From Bryoerythrophyllum caledonicum (lineage: Eukaryota; Streptophyta; Bryopsida; Pottiales; Pottiaceae), in contig OZ020521.1 of NCBI GenBank assembly GCA_963971425.1, positions 24,754,012 through 24,818,011 of the forward strand: a stretch of 64,000 nucleotides of DNA. Direction: 5' to 3'. Below the pieces are notes generated by a model, which saw only the letters and a list, made by a program, of their open reading frames with translations, was not told where the DNA came from and searched no databases. Below, piece after piece: positions 10,885 to 22,266 of the stretch (within the stretch, counting starts at the first letter, position 1; every line of letters begins with the position of its first letter). The position numbers and the translations under genes are program-made.

Positions 10885-10902
10885 CTCCCGGCAAACGCAC
10901 CA
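10885..10902 (-). other. primer-binding site of Gypsy element 1 (tRNA-Asp type)
   Basis: The minus strand reads TGGTGCGTTTGCCGGGAG, close to the plant Gypsy site TGGCGCCGTTGCCGGGGA that is complementary to the 3' end of an Asp tRNA. It stands four bases inside a TG dinucleotide that would mark the LTR edge. Confidence 0.7.
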
Positions 10903-10905
10903 AAA

Positions 10906-12340
10906 TGTGAACAAAATAAAACCCCTCCTACTGGGGAGTCTACTTGAACACAAGATCCTACTTTAGGGATTCAACCCTTGTACAATCAACACCCAAGCCA
11001 ACACATGCATACATCACAATAGGGCAAAGTGGTTTTCACCACCTGATTAAATGGGTTTTGTTCAACCTAGGTGAATTGGGAATGAATTTTGCCTTCGCCT
11101 TATGGCCAGACTTTGAGCGCCAACATCTTTTGCCTTATGGCTCCAAATTCAATGTTTTTTTCATCTTTAAAAGGATCAGCACGTTCTTATCAACTTGATG
11201 AGACCACTTAGGACCAAGTCGAGGCTGGGACACGACCTCCACAACAGCCAACAGCAGACAGACCCCCTCCAGAATTCCAGAACTTTGTTCTATCTTAACT
11301 CCTTAATGGTAACTCTCAATTCAACATTTTCTCCTTCTAATCTTATTAGTTTTTCGTGCTTTACACAATGGAGCTATCCAATCAGTCAACCGACCTTGAA
11401 AGCCTTACATACATGCAACCAGCAGTATAATCAATCACCGCATATACTCACCTCAATTCTACACCATGACTCACGACCCATACGACATGTGCACACATAC
11501 ACGACTTGGTTGCTCATGGACTAAATGTCATGTATGATCACATTCACCATTTCTTTCTCTTTTTTTTAGATTTAGAAAACCCTAATTTTGTCCTAATTTT
11601 AGCAGCACTTCCGCATGGATTTTTAAGACTAGAAATTTTCTTGTCCCCCTACTCATGAAAGCAACAATTACAACACGGGTTCACATCAACAAGTCATGAG
11701 ATTATCAAGTTGGAGAGGGGAATCTCCCTAATCCGAAGTCGTGATCTTCACCCTCTGCCCTTGGTGACCTTGTTCGCCGCTGCTCTGCTGCTCTTCGTGA
11801 TCTCGCTCTTCCTAATCTTGTTCACCGCTGTCAGCTGCTCTTCGTGATCTCGTTCTTCGCTGTTCTTCGTTATCTTTTTCTTCGCTGCTCTTCGTGATCT
11901 TACTCACTTCTGCCAGCTGCTCTTTGTGATCTCGTTCTTCGTGATCTTGTTCTTTGTGATCTTGTTCACCGCTGCCAGCTGCTCTTCATGATCTTGTTCT
12001 TCGCTACTCTTCGTGATCTCGTTCTTCGCTACTCTTCATGATCTTATTCACCTTAGTCAGCTGCTCTTCGTGCTCTTCCACACAGTCGAGGCACTTCCCC
12101 TCAACTTTTCCTTATCCTCACAACTCCTCTCCTAACTCTAATCACTCCCCTCCTTAGCACACACAGGTCCACACAGCCTTTCTCCTCTGATCTCTCTTCC
12201 TCTCTCCCCTTCATTTCAGTCTAGTCCCACACAGAATTTGGATCCTCCTCCCCTGAGTGACTCAGGGACTCTCCTGTTCCCTCGTTTGTTCCCCTCGTTC
12301 GGGTACGCCTAGCCGCCACCTTTAATGACCAACAAAAAAA
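10906..12340 (-). repeat. probable 5' LTR of Gypsy element 1 (far edge uncertain)
   Basis: The inner edge is set by the TG at 10906 next to the primer-binding site. The partner LTR is not in the window, because the element is truncated at about 5985, so the outer edge cannot be fixed by comparison; 12340 is a guess from the composition change. Frames inside are short and without domains. Confidence 0.45.
11750..12075. repeat. minisatellite of CTGCTCTTCGTGATCTCGTT units
   Basis: GCTGCTCTTCGTGATC and TCTCGTTCTTCG words recur about ten times with variation, arranged in larger blocks that also contain TTCACCGCTGCCAGCTGC. It lies within the presumed LTR. Confidence 0.75.
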
Positions 12341-12979
12341 ACCTTAATCTAACATGCTAATTCCTTCCAAGCCACCCTTGTAACAACTAAGGAGGTGCCT
12401 CCACTATTCTAAGAACACTTCACTTGCAATTTTAATCCTTTGTCACAAAGCGTGCACATGGGTCAAAAATAATTGAGGCCCTTTAACTATTTCCAGGGTT
12501 CTAATTCCACCTAAATCTACCTAACCTCTTGTCACCTTTGCATGTGGCTACGTCAATTAAATAGTGATTTGTGGAGGCTTTTGGCTCAAGCCTTTTAAGC
12601 TTCTCTTTAATTAATTTTTACTAGGCTTTTAAGCCTAATTCCTTTCTGTTCCTTTTTTTTTCTTTTTCTTTTTCTTTTCCTTCACCATAATTCTTCCTTT
12701 TCCTTCTTTTATCACCCCTTCTAATTGTGTTAAAAACATCGGGGTTACTCGTGGTCTCTGAATTGTTTTAGAAGGTTGTTATTTTTTCCCTTCTTCCTCT
12801 TTATCATTTTCCTTGTTTTATTTTCGACCTTTATTATTCTATTCTATTTTTTTCTGTTAACCACATACAAATCTTGATTGCCATAATATGGCTTCTAAAT
12901 TGAGAATTGGTTAGTTTAAGAGGCCAATTGGCCATTTTAGCAAAAATCATGAGTTAATTCAACCTTTTAACCTAATTCA
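12341..12979. other. pyrimidine-rich spacer, no gene seen
   Basis: It is T/C-rich on the plus strand, including a TTTTCTTTTTC tract near 12650-12680 and a perfect palindrome AGGCTTTTAAGCCT near 12622. No coding signal is seen. Confidence 0.55.
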
Positions 12980-13115
12980 CTACTTCTTATCATCAATTTG
13001 TGAGTTTCTTGACCATTTTGTCATCGTGAGCCGATTTTGGGGCTCACAGCTGCCGGAAGGACTCCCTAGTCTGTATGCCAGCCGTCGGGATATGGACTTG
13101 GATGGTGCCCGAAGA

Positions 13116-14849
13116 TCAGTCTCCCTCGGAGACTTCGGTAGTCGCATTATTGGAGGCGTCAGTAGATTCGGAAGATGCTGCAATAATTTACCTGTGCTGA
13201 GGTTGGGAGACACCATACCTTCCGCCGGTGCACGAGGTGATGGCGTATCGAGGTCCTCCGGATTCAATGAGGTCGCCACTGGCTAGAGCCGACTTGGAGT
13301 GTGGTGGTTCCGGAGGGGCCGTGGTCTGGTCAGGAGTCATGAAGTCCTCTGGTACTTGGGCCGCCCTGTCTTCCGGACTCACCTAGATTATGTTGTCCAC
13401 CAGTAGCTTCATCAGACCTTAGGTGTGGCCCATCTTCTCCGCTAAGTCGAAGAAGAACCGAAAGATGTTGGCTCGAGTCACCTTCTTCTCCTGCTCCACC
13501 AGCTCGGTGAAGAGCTGACTCCGGTTAACAATATCCACCGGAAAGTCCAGAGTTGCATGGACATCCGTCAAGGCGGCTGTAGATTTGTTGGCCCTTGCCT
13601 CTACTTGCTTTCGGGCAACCTCTGCGAGTGCTGCCTCTTGTCGTAAGTCCACCATCTATTTTTCCAACGCAGTATTAAATTGATACAAGTGAGAGGACTC
13701 TAGGTGCAGCGCCTTCAAGGAAATCTCCTTGTTCCGGAGATCCTCTATCCGGACAATGATCTCTTCCATCCGATTGTCGCCTAGGCTCTGGAACACCCAT
13801 TCCACTCCTTTCTTCATGGCGTAGTTGAGATCCCGGAGGGCTTTCACTCTCTAGGTTAACCCGTCCAGAATCTCATCAATCTCCACCATCTGGCCTCCGG
13901 AGTTCTCTGAGTTGAGCTTCCGCCTCTTCTGGCTGGCGGTCCCTGATGGCCCGGCCTCGTCTGAGCTGGACAATTTAGTAGATAGACTGTTATCCGGACT
14001 CTCCGGCTCCGGGTCTTTGTCTCGTGCTCTCTTCTGGGTTCTCCGGTCATCTTCCCGAGTGTCTGCCGTTGTTGTGTCTGGCATTGGTTCAGCTTGTCCT
14101 CCGGACTCTTCTTCCATTTCTTCACCTCCGTACTTCTGGAAGCTTAGAACTTCGTCATACACCCTCTGTTCCGCATGGGTGAGTTGCTGATGGTGATAGT
14201 AGAATTGCGCCACAAACGAGGCTTGACGGGTTGCGGATTTCTTCACCTTTTGGAGGTTTGCCACCATCCAGTTGATCATCTCACTCATGAGCGTACCCTA
14301 GTCTACCGTTATCTTTTCCCGGAGCGCTTCAAGGAAGGTACAGGTCCACTTGGACACCAAACGCTTCGGCTTTTCCGGATGGAAGATAGGGTTCAGAAAC
14401 CCCAGCACGAGCTTGGCGTCTAGGTGCTTGAGATCTTGGATGTTGAATCCTTCCTTTGGGTCGGCCTTCTCTTCAAACTCCATTGCTAAGAACTCGTCCC
14501 TTTGTTCCACCACCTTGATACGCCCTGTGCGGAAGTTGTATGCTTGCCTCCATTCCGGAACTCCCTACAGCTCCGGGTGTCCCCGGAGCATCCCATCTTA
14601 CTTGGAGTCTAGCGTTTCTATCAACTCTTGGACGAACACCTCGTTTCCGATGCTCCATGCGAGGTCCAGAAATCTAAGGCAGCCCATTTCCTGTAGGCTG
14701 CCCCTCAGTAGGCTGACTTTGTCCGGATCTTAAGGAATGTCCAGCATATCCCTCATCAAGGGTGGAAGCACAACGGCCGACGCTTCGTCTCGCTTTCCTC
14801 TTCCACCCTGTTTGTCTTCTTCTTTTGGCCCAATGGCGCCCGTCTTCAT
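13116..14849 (-). pseudogene. 577-codon frame of unknown function, interrupted only by TAA/TAG
   Basis: From an ATG at 14849 one minus-strand frame runs without frameshift to a TGA at 13116-13118. It is crossed by TAA at 14730, 14598, 13419 and 13188 and TAG at 14565, 14298, 13851, 13656 and 13383 (lower coordinate of each codon), and by no TGA. The protein is hydrophilic: an N-terminal helical part (GCLRFLDLAWSIGNEVFVQE; PEWRQAYNFRTGRI), a middle part with FLNPIFHPEKPKRLVSKW, an acidic low-complexity region around 13900-14130 with KRARDKDPEPESPDN and a KRRK basic patch, then coiled-coil-like heptads (ALAEVARKQVEARA). I do not recognise the family; a transposon-associated ORF is my best guess. 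The unusual stop pattern is discussed in the findings. Confidence 0.4.
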
Positions 14850-16620
14850 CGGCTCTTCCTAACTCTTCACTTCCACTCAATGTAACCCCTACACTCACCG
14901 TCCTCACAAAAGCTCTCCTGACGGACACACGTCTGTTCTAACTGTCTATGCTAACAAACTCTAACGGTCAGCAGTTAGGAGAAGGAGAGAGAAAGTGAGA
15001 GCGAGCAAGAGCGAAACCCGCAAAGAAAGAAAGAAAGATAGAAAGAGGTTTTGCTTGCGTCACGGCCTTTTGTAGTTGGCCGTTAAACCGACCTTCTAGA
15101 AGCAGTACGGTTGATAGTGACAGCTCCGGATGACAAACTTCCCCGAAGTTCCGACAACTACTCTGGCCATTTGTTTAGCAGCTTTAGGACCGATTGTGGA
15201 TTCTGGCCGGATTCACCCGTCTTCATTCCTACATCATGACTATAGGTTCTATTCTAGCCTAGACTATAGTTCATACTTAACTAATTTTTTCTTTTTTCTG
15301 GATTTTTGAGATAAGCTTCGGAACCGGGTGGAAAACGACTTCCTCACAAGGCTTACCACGCCAAGATTCAAGAACATTGGAGCAGCTCTCTAGTTAGATC
15401 TAGGATTAGGATTAGGAACAACTTAGTGGTCTAGGTTAGGTAGCGATTAACAATGGGGCTCACAGTTGCACCCGGCTACTAAACCCTGAAACTAACATTT
15501 TGTAAGATTCCGGACTTCAGCCAATTTCCGGATGTCCGGATTCAGAACCCGGGAATTTTGGATCTGAGATTCGATTTCCGAATTTTTAGGGATAAGATTC
15601 TCCGGATTTCTTGCGGATAGGATATGACTAAGATTAGGAAACTTAGTTAATACTTAGTAGATGAGTTTTAGCAAACTCATTATCTTGCTTTCTTACGTTG
15701 AATATATTTCAAACCTATTACTAGATTTGCTTTCTAGTTCTTGAGGCGAGGAGTGTTGTCTTTGTGAGGAAATGGACCCATTGTGGTAAGAGTTGTTGTG
15801 GAGAAGTTGTTTAGTAGTAAGTGGTATCTTGTTTTATTTAAGAGGGAACCGGTTAGGACTTGCATTGGGAGAACGCCCGGAAGAGCTGGAGGTGTATTGC
15901 AGAGGTGTTCCTGGTAGTCTCCAGGGTCCGGAAGAAGCGAAGAGGGGAAGAGATGAACTGCAGAGGTGTTCCTGGTAATCTCTAGGGCACGGAAGAATCT
16001 ATGTGAACCCGGATTCTGGTCAAGGCCGGAGTTTACCCCATGATAAGAAAAAGCTTGATGTGTAGGTCTGTAAGAAGTCATCTGGGTAAACTATAATACT
16101 TACTCCGGAGAATCACAATAGTACTTACTGGAATGTCGTTGTAGTCCGGACTTATCTCTGCGTGACCCCGTCCGGAAGGCCATCCGGATGTTGTGAGAGC
16201 ATAGGTCTAGTAGCAGCAATCAATCACTGATTAGCGGAGTAAGGAGAGTGGGTGTCCAGCCACTATAAGTTCCAGGGTAGTGGGTGTCTAGCCACTTAAA
16301 GTCACAAGGCAATGGGGAATCCGACCACATACACAAAATAGGATCAGTGGCCTTCCGGTCACTCGTTTAAACCGTCCAGAAGACTCTTTGAGGACGAAGA
16401 GAGATAAATCAAACTACCCTCCAATTGTCCGGAAACTAGTTCCGGAGGCCATTGTATGAAATTCCGGAATCCGAAAGGCTCCGGATCTGTAATAACTTAT
16501 AAGCTTATGAATAGAATAGCTAGCCTATGAACGATTAATTGGTAGTTTTTTTTGGATGTACTGAGAAGAACAATAGATCTCTGTGAGAACGAAACCGGAG
16601 TGGTTTACTTTGAAAACATT
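14850..16620. other. TCCGGA-rich noncoding segment
   Basis: The words TCCGG, CCGGA and TCCGGA recur at unusual density from about 13000 to 16600, linking this segment to the frame at 13.1-14.8 kb as one element or domain. A tandem duplication of GCAGAGGTGTTCCTGGTA lies at about 15897-15985 and a second pair, GTGGGTGTCCAGCCACT and GTGGGTGTCTAGCCACT, near 16249-16300. The sequence GGGGCTCACAG occurs near 13038 and near 15454. A GAAA-rich purine tract lies at 15020-15050. No coding frame is recognisable. Confidence 0.5.
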
Positions 16621-17421
16621 TAGTGACGATTAAGTGTATTCCCGATGATGCGAAGACAATGCTTAACCACGCGTAACTATGCGGTTAACGACGTCTATGT
16701 TTCGATATGTACGGGCATCTCCATACAATTACATGGGTTTCCTTTACGTATTGCAACGGGGGCATGTGGATATTATATCGATGGCACGTACAGGCGAATT
16801 CCATTGATTTACCAGACGCCCTCATGGTCTTGTATTTTAGAGTTATTATGTACAAAGAGTATCTTTGCACCTGGAGTGACTTTAGAATACGACAATTTAT
16901 TACTTAGCACAATATCATGTCTCATATGTGTTGAATTTAGGACTCTGGTCCTCAAATGCAAACATATAATTTGAATTAAGTACGTACTCTATAATGCTAC
17001 TTAAGACCAAATCACGACGTTGGATCTTTTGGAGAACCACGCATGACCTCATGCCTGTTCTGCAATGTTGGCAAGTTCAAGGATGGGCATCACTTTATTG
17101 AGCTGTAGCATGGAGCATGCGTGAAGACGTCCACCTAATAATCCATTTTACATAGGTAACGTAGAATGTAGTACACATGCTTGCAATACTTCCACTGCCC
17201 CTTCTTTCCTAACGCCTCCGATTGCATCTTCAAGAAATCAGGGCAAGAACACCCCGGGGGGTCCGTAAAGGTGATGCAATAGGACTTTTCTTTTCCTGTG
17301 TGAAGGGTAATAACACATCCCCAACTTGGATATGATATGGCAACGACATCAAACTCTACACAACGTTTTTTAATACTATCTAGAGTTTAACGTTCAAGCT
17401 CAATTCAAATTTTTAACAAAG
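16621..17421. other. spacer above kinase-like copy B
   Basis: No domain is recognisable in any frame. A Cys-containing piece (CLFCNVGKFKDGHHF, near 17055) hints at decayed coding sequence but cannot be assigned. No GC-rich block like the one above copy A is present. Confidence 0.4.
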
Positions 17422-18914
17422 ATGCCAAGGGATAAGAAGAAGCAGAAGGTGGCAGACTTTGGTGCGTCGAATTTGCATCCGATTCAAGTCATTCCATCTC
17501 AGGAGTGCAAGGATTTTGCTCATAGAATTGGTCGTCCGATTCTATGAGGAAAATACCGTACAAGCTTTGAAGAGCAAGTACGTAAGATACCGTGACAAGG
17601 GCTACAACAAATTCAAAGTGGAGAAAGCACAGTACATGATGGTTGCGATGCATGCTCCAAAGTGGTACGCGGAGACAAACAAGCGGGGGTATTCAAAGTT
17701 TCTGGAGAGTAGGATGCACGATGCTCTATGGAATTTGAAGAACTTGTTGGCAAAATACGGTAGAGATTGTCGAGTAGGTGACGAAACATTTACCACGATG
17801 GTTTTGAAGGCGGCTTTGTTTATTGCTCAAATAAAGCCGTTTGCTAAAAACCGGAATCGGCGTGGATCTGTAGGCTAGTGGAGTTCTGAGGAGAGAAGAC
17901 GTGAGGAATAAGATTGAATGGCGCATCTAATTGCAATTCGTGCGACGGCAAGAGTGATTCCAGTAGACGACGCGATTAAGAGGGGTGGATATGCCATGAT
18001 TTGAAAAATTCTGATTGAAGGAGCTCTTGGCATTGAACCATTTTGGAAGTTTGCTGCAAAACTATCCAGCTAAGCGCAAACCAGGCCTGACCTAGCCAAA
18101 ACAGAACACCATAACGAATCGATGGCAATGAGAATTTCCACACGCGGGCGTCATACGATTTGCATCCATCCATACATCCAAATACGAAGGGTATGCGTAT
18201 TGGTGGAATGGAGGAACAATACGAGAGATGCTCAATCGTGATTACCAGTACGGTAATAACGTGAACATTCATTTATCGTATGGGAATTACCTAGAGGATG
18301 AGATTATTCGTGCTTATCAACTTGTACGATTTTGTAAAAAACGGAGTGCGCTTGCGTTGGCATAGCTGCACATCATGAACGAAATAGACAAAAGCGGCCA
18401 CCTTCACAACGACTTATCTCCAAACAATATCCTTCTTGATATTCCATACAATGAATCGCGAGTGTACATCAGAATTTGTGATTGGGGCATGATAACCGTG
18501 TCAAGCGAATTAATGCAATCAGTATACACGTTCACCAATGCGGAGGCAATGGCTGAGGCTCTGCGGGGAAGGTGGTGGGTGGATCCTAAAGTTGCATACT
18601 TACACAGACGCGATGCTGATGTTCAAATGATTCCGAAGTACTCAAAGGCTTCGGAGGAGAATGCAATGGCTCAAATAACTCAACGGATCAATGGCAGGAC
18701 CATGTCTAAAGAGTAAGAGAGATTGTAGCAGGAGGGCGGAAGTTCTGTAATATTCAGAATTCAAGAATTTGCGGATACCTTTCATTTGTACATGGATAGA
18801 TTTTGTTCCACTGAAAGAGACAACACTGGAGGACTATTACATATCATCACACGCTTCAGCGACACATGGAACTGGCCCAAGCCACTTGAGCATTTTTGGA
18901 CCGCCTATTACTAG
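17422..18914 (+). pseudogene. atypical protein-kinase-like gene, copy B (decayed)
   Basis: It has nearly the same length as copy A (1493 against 1500 bp). It starts MPRDKKKQKVADFG, shifts frame near 17530, continues SKYVRYRDKGYNKF and FAKNRNRRGSVG to 17878, and carries GHLHNDLSPNNILL at about 18395-18436 and CDWGM near 18477-18491. It ends RFSDTWNWPKPLEHFW at a TAG at 18912-18914. Compared with copy A, a TAG at 17876-17878 replaces the first Trp of SVGWW and a TAA near 18072 replaces Gln; other stops lie near 17909, 17915, 18002 and 18363. The catalytic-loop Asp and Asn and the D-W-G are intact, so decay is recent relative to the age of the family. The two copies are on opposite strands, 12 kb apart, and flanks differ. 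Confidence 0.65.
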
Positions 18915-19189
18915 CAGCATATAGATCTCTGTACTACTATAGCATTAGGAATTTAAATAGTATTGTAGAAGTATAAGTAATGACTACAAGTATAGTATTA
19001 GTTCAAAACGTATTGCATGATTTTCTAATTTAGATGGTAGATTAAAAAATATATATTTCTTTTATTTTGGATATTTTTATGCAAGGGTGTATTTTCTATT
19101 TTATTCAATTATATTTCTTTAATCCCTCAAACCACGTGATAATTTCAAACCAATAACATTTTAAAATTGTCAATTCTCCAAAATAAGTA
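18915..19189. other. AT-rich spacer
   Basis: No gene is seen. A TTAATCCC near 19119 may be an eroded terminus of the TTAA-type element that follows. Confidence 0.4.
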
Positions 19190-19695
19190 CGAAAGGAAAC
19201 AAAACCTTATATTGTTTCTTCTCACCGTAGGATCTCCATAAAAACTTACTAAGTAACATACTCACAAAATTTCATACGGTTTCACTGCACGGCTTGAAGC
19301 ATTATATAGGTAGAGGTCAAGAAAATGGTTCATTTTCTTCCTTGCCTTGAATTATCAGCAGATTTGGACTTCAATTGCTATTAAATTGTTGTACTACAGA
19401 AGGTCTAAATCTCTTACCATTGTGTTGAGGATGATGTTAGTTCCGCGCACAACAATTTTACAAGGTAGAGAAGGGGTGTACTATATTCAAAACAATTGTG
19501 CAAGGAGTGGAGGCTCTTAAATTGTGAAAAAGTGAATTAATTTTTTTTTGAATTTTTTGTGTTTTAGAATGATAATCTAAAAGGTCAATTAGAATGTTTA
19601 CACCACATATTGTTGTAGAAAGAATGAAAAGTGAAAAATATGAAGATCTCTAGGTTTTATGTTAAAAAGATGAAGTTTTTTTCCCGGCTTGCTTG
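19190..19695 (+). mobile_element. partial TTAA-type short element, left part
   Basis: It matches the left two-thirds of the 60609-61545 copy: CCGTAGGATCTCCATAAAA, the TTCATTTTCTTCCTTGC part, CACTACAGAAGGTCTAAAT, GAGGATGATGTTAGTTCC, AAGGAGTGGAGG and the ATGATAATCTAAAAGGTC part. Similarity fades after about 19695. Confidence 0.65.
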
Positions 19696-20180
19696 AAATG
19701 TAAAAAATAACCAAAACTATTGTAAATTTTTACAAATTCATTGTCTTACCTTTTGCAGATCCAAACGGTGAAAACAAATGTTTTGATTGCTTTTTGTTGT
19801 AGAAAAAATAAGAGTGGGAATAAAGTCAAAATCACCACTTTTTCTATGGAAACAAAGGAATTGTTTATAAGTGATTTTGCATGTGCCCAACATACATGAC
19901 TCTTACTGGATTGCAATTTTTACATGTACCTCATACCTACTCGCATCTTCACACATAATTTGAAGACTTCAAATTAAAAATACACTTTCTAAAATTGTGC
20001 CTTAGAATTTTAAAGAAGCCGACCTCGGGACTTTGCCTTTTCATAGGTTAATCTTTATAGCTTCTTTGACAATATCAAAACGCCTTTGCAATTGATATTT
20101 TATATGGTATATTGTATAAATTAGAAGGGACCGATTTCATAATTTGTTCACGTCCTATATATATTGTTGAAAAAACATGT
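19696..20180. other. AT-rich spacer between short elements
   Basis: No coding signal and no repeat match that I can support. Confidence 0.4.
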
Positions 20181-21126
20181 TTAATCCCTAAAGGCCAAAT
20201 AGTCCAAGGTCTGGACTCTGGAGTCTTGAAGGTTTGGGCAAGTTCCTATGGTGTCAATTTGTAACATTCCAATTTGAAATTTTTACTGTAGATGGAAATT
20301 GCTAAAAGTTTTGTGTGAGTCCATTTTTTTTCCTAAATCCGACATTCTATGAAAAAGTTATTGGGTTTTGAATATCAAACGGGGAGAGCGGGCACGTTGG
20401 GCACCTCCAAAATTTTTTGCTAGGTCACTTTATTGAATGTGAAATTTTCAATACTAGCAAGTAATATTTTTTCCTATTCATGGTGTCAAAAAAATGTCTT
20501 GTCTTTAGTGAAAAATTGCATAAAAACCCAAGTCAAACATTTTTGCACATTGTTGGGCAAAGTACCTAAAAAACTTCTTCTTTTTTACATAGAGCTTAAA
20601 GATTTTCATACTCTTTACTTCTTTATTTTTTGGACAACAATTTGTAGTGTAAATCTTCTTATTGATCATTTGGATTATGAATATAAAACATATTAATCTC
20701 ACAAAAAATTCAATCGCAAATTGGCAATTTTTTAACCTTTACTCCTTGCAGAGTTGTTTAGAATATGCTACACCCCTCTTCTACCTCTAAAATTTGGTGT
20801 GTTGGGAACTAACATCGCGCTCAACACAATGGTAATAGATGTAGACCTTCTGTAGTGCAAACATTTGACACAAAGTGTAGTCAAAGTCTGCTGATCCACT
20901 GAACGCAGGGAAGAAAATGAACCATTTATTTGACTTGAAACACGTAGATCTTTCAATCTGTGCGGACGAAGATTATGATTTTTTTAGTACGTTTGTGAAT
21001 AAGTTGTATTTGGGATCCTATGGTCAAAACTAATAATCAAGGTTTTCCTTCTTTATGCATTGCATTAGAAACCAATTATTTAGAAGTGTTTTAGGTGTGA
21101 AACTATCACGGTACCCTAGGGGTTAA
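20181..21126 (-). mobile_element. complete TTAA-flanked piggyBac-type short element, 946 bp
   Basis: It starts TTAATCCCTAAAGG and ends CCTAGGGGTTAA, so it has short inverted ends of CCCTAAAGG type and a TTAA at both sides, the target preference of piggyBac elements. Its interior matches, in reverse orientation, the copy at 60609-61545. Open frames inside are short and A/T-biased, so it is non-autonomous. Confidence 0.8.
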
Positions 21127-21770
21127 GTGGAAAATAGCATAATATTTTAAGTCAAACATTTTCACACATTGTCACACTCCGTCGAACAAGGTACAAAAAA
21201 CACTTCTTCTTTTCCACATGAAAGTATGATATCTTCATGTTCTTACATTTTATTTTTTCTACCACAAGATGTGGTCAAAACCTTTATATTGACCATTTGG
21301 ATTATCATTCGAGAGTATATTTAGTTCACGAAACAATATGACCTAAATTTGCAATTTTATGAAATGCCACTCCATGCACATTCGTTTTGAATACGCTACA
21401 CCTCTTCTCTACCTCTAAAAATTGTCGTTCAAGGAAAGAACATCACATTAACATGTTGGTAATGTTTACTGACCTTGTGTAGAGCAAAAAATTGACACCA
21501 AGTGAAGTCAAGGGCTGTTGATCCACTCAACGCAAGGAAGAAAAAGAACAATTTTCTCAATGTTTAGGGGCTACAATCTTTCAATCCATCTTATTTTTTA
21601 CAATTTCTTTTTTCTACTACAAGATATGGTGTGTCCCTTCTTCTTGACTGTCTGTATTGTCATCCTAAAACATACTCAAACAATCTGTTTGGTCAAACTT
21701 TGTGAAATTTTGTACTACAAATTTATAAGGATCCTACGGCTAATTATATATAACAAAAGGTTATGTTTTT
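21127..21770 (-). mobile_element. partial TTAA-type short element, directly adjoining the previous copy
   Basis: It repeats the same internal order as its neighbour: AAGTCAAACATTTTCACAC, then TTGACCATTTGGATTATCATT, the TACGCTACACCTCTTCTC part, CTTGTGTAGAGCAAAAAATT and TGATCCACTCAACGCAAGG. It adjoins the TTAA at 21123-21126, as if one copy had inserted at the edge of another. The far end is eroded. Confidence 0.65.
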
Positions 21771-22266
21771 CTATTACTTATGCCACAAGAACATGCATTT
21801 ATGTTGGTTACAAAATTTGCAAATTGAATGTCATTCCCTACTAAACTCTAAAATATAAAGCTTGAAAGGAATCTCTCTTATGTCATTGATGGGTATAGTG
21901 AAATTGGAACTTGGAGAAGACTACAAGTAGTAGAGGCCAATTCCCCAAATAATGGTGTTGAAAAGGTATTACAAGAGCAATTGTTTTGAGGACAACATGA
22001 TGTATAACCCGTAAGAGCTTAAGGCTATTCCACACCAAACACACTTCGTGGACAATTCTTGCATCTCATATAAATTTCACAATAAATCAAAACATTTAAT
22101 TTCTAATAAGGTAACATACATTCCGTATATATATTGTCATGGCCGCAATATTGACATATATCCTACTGCAAAAAAACATTAAAATATTGATAATGATGTC
22201 AAAAATTGTGACCAACTACTACGACATCACTCTTTTAGACTATACCTAAAGTATGCTAATGCATAC
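21771..22266. other. spacer, no gene seen
   Basis: AT-rich sequence without recognisable coding or repeat structure. Confidence 0.4.

Noticed and set aside
11700..12080. A CRISPR-like array
   Set aside because: The CTCTTCGTGATC units are directly adjoining and variable, without unique spacers of constant length; it is a minisatellite.
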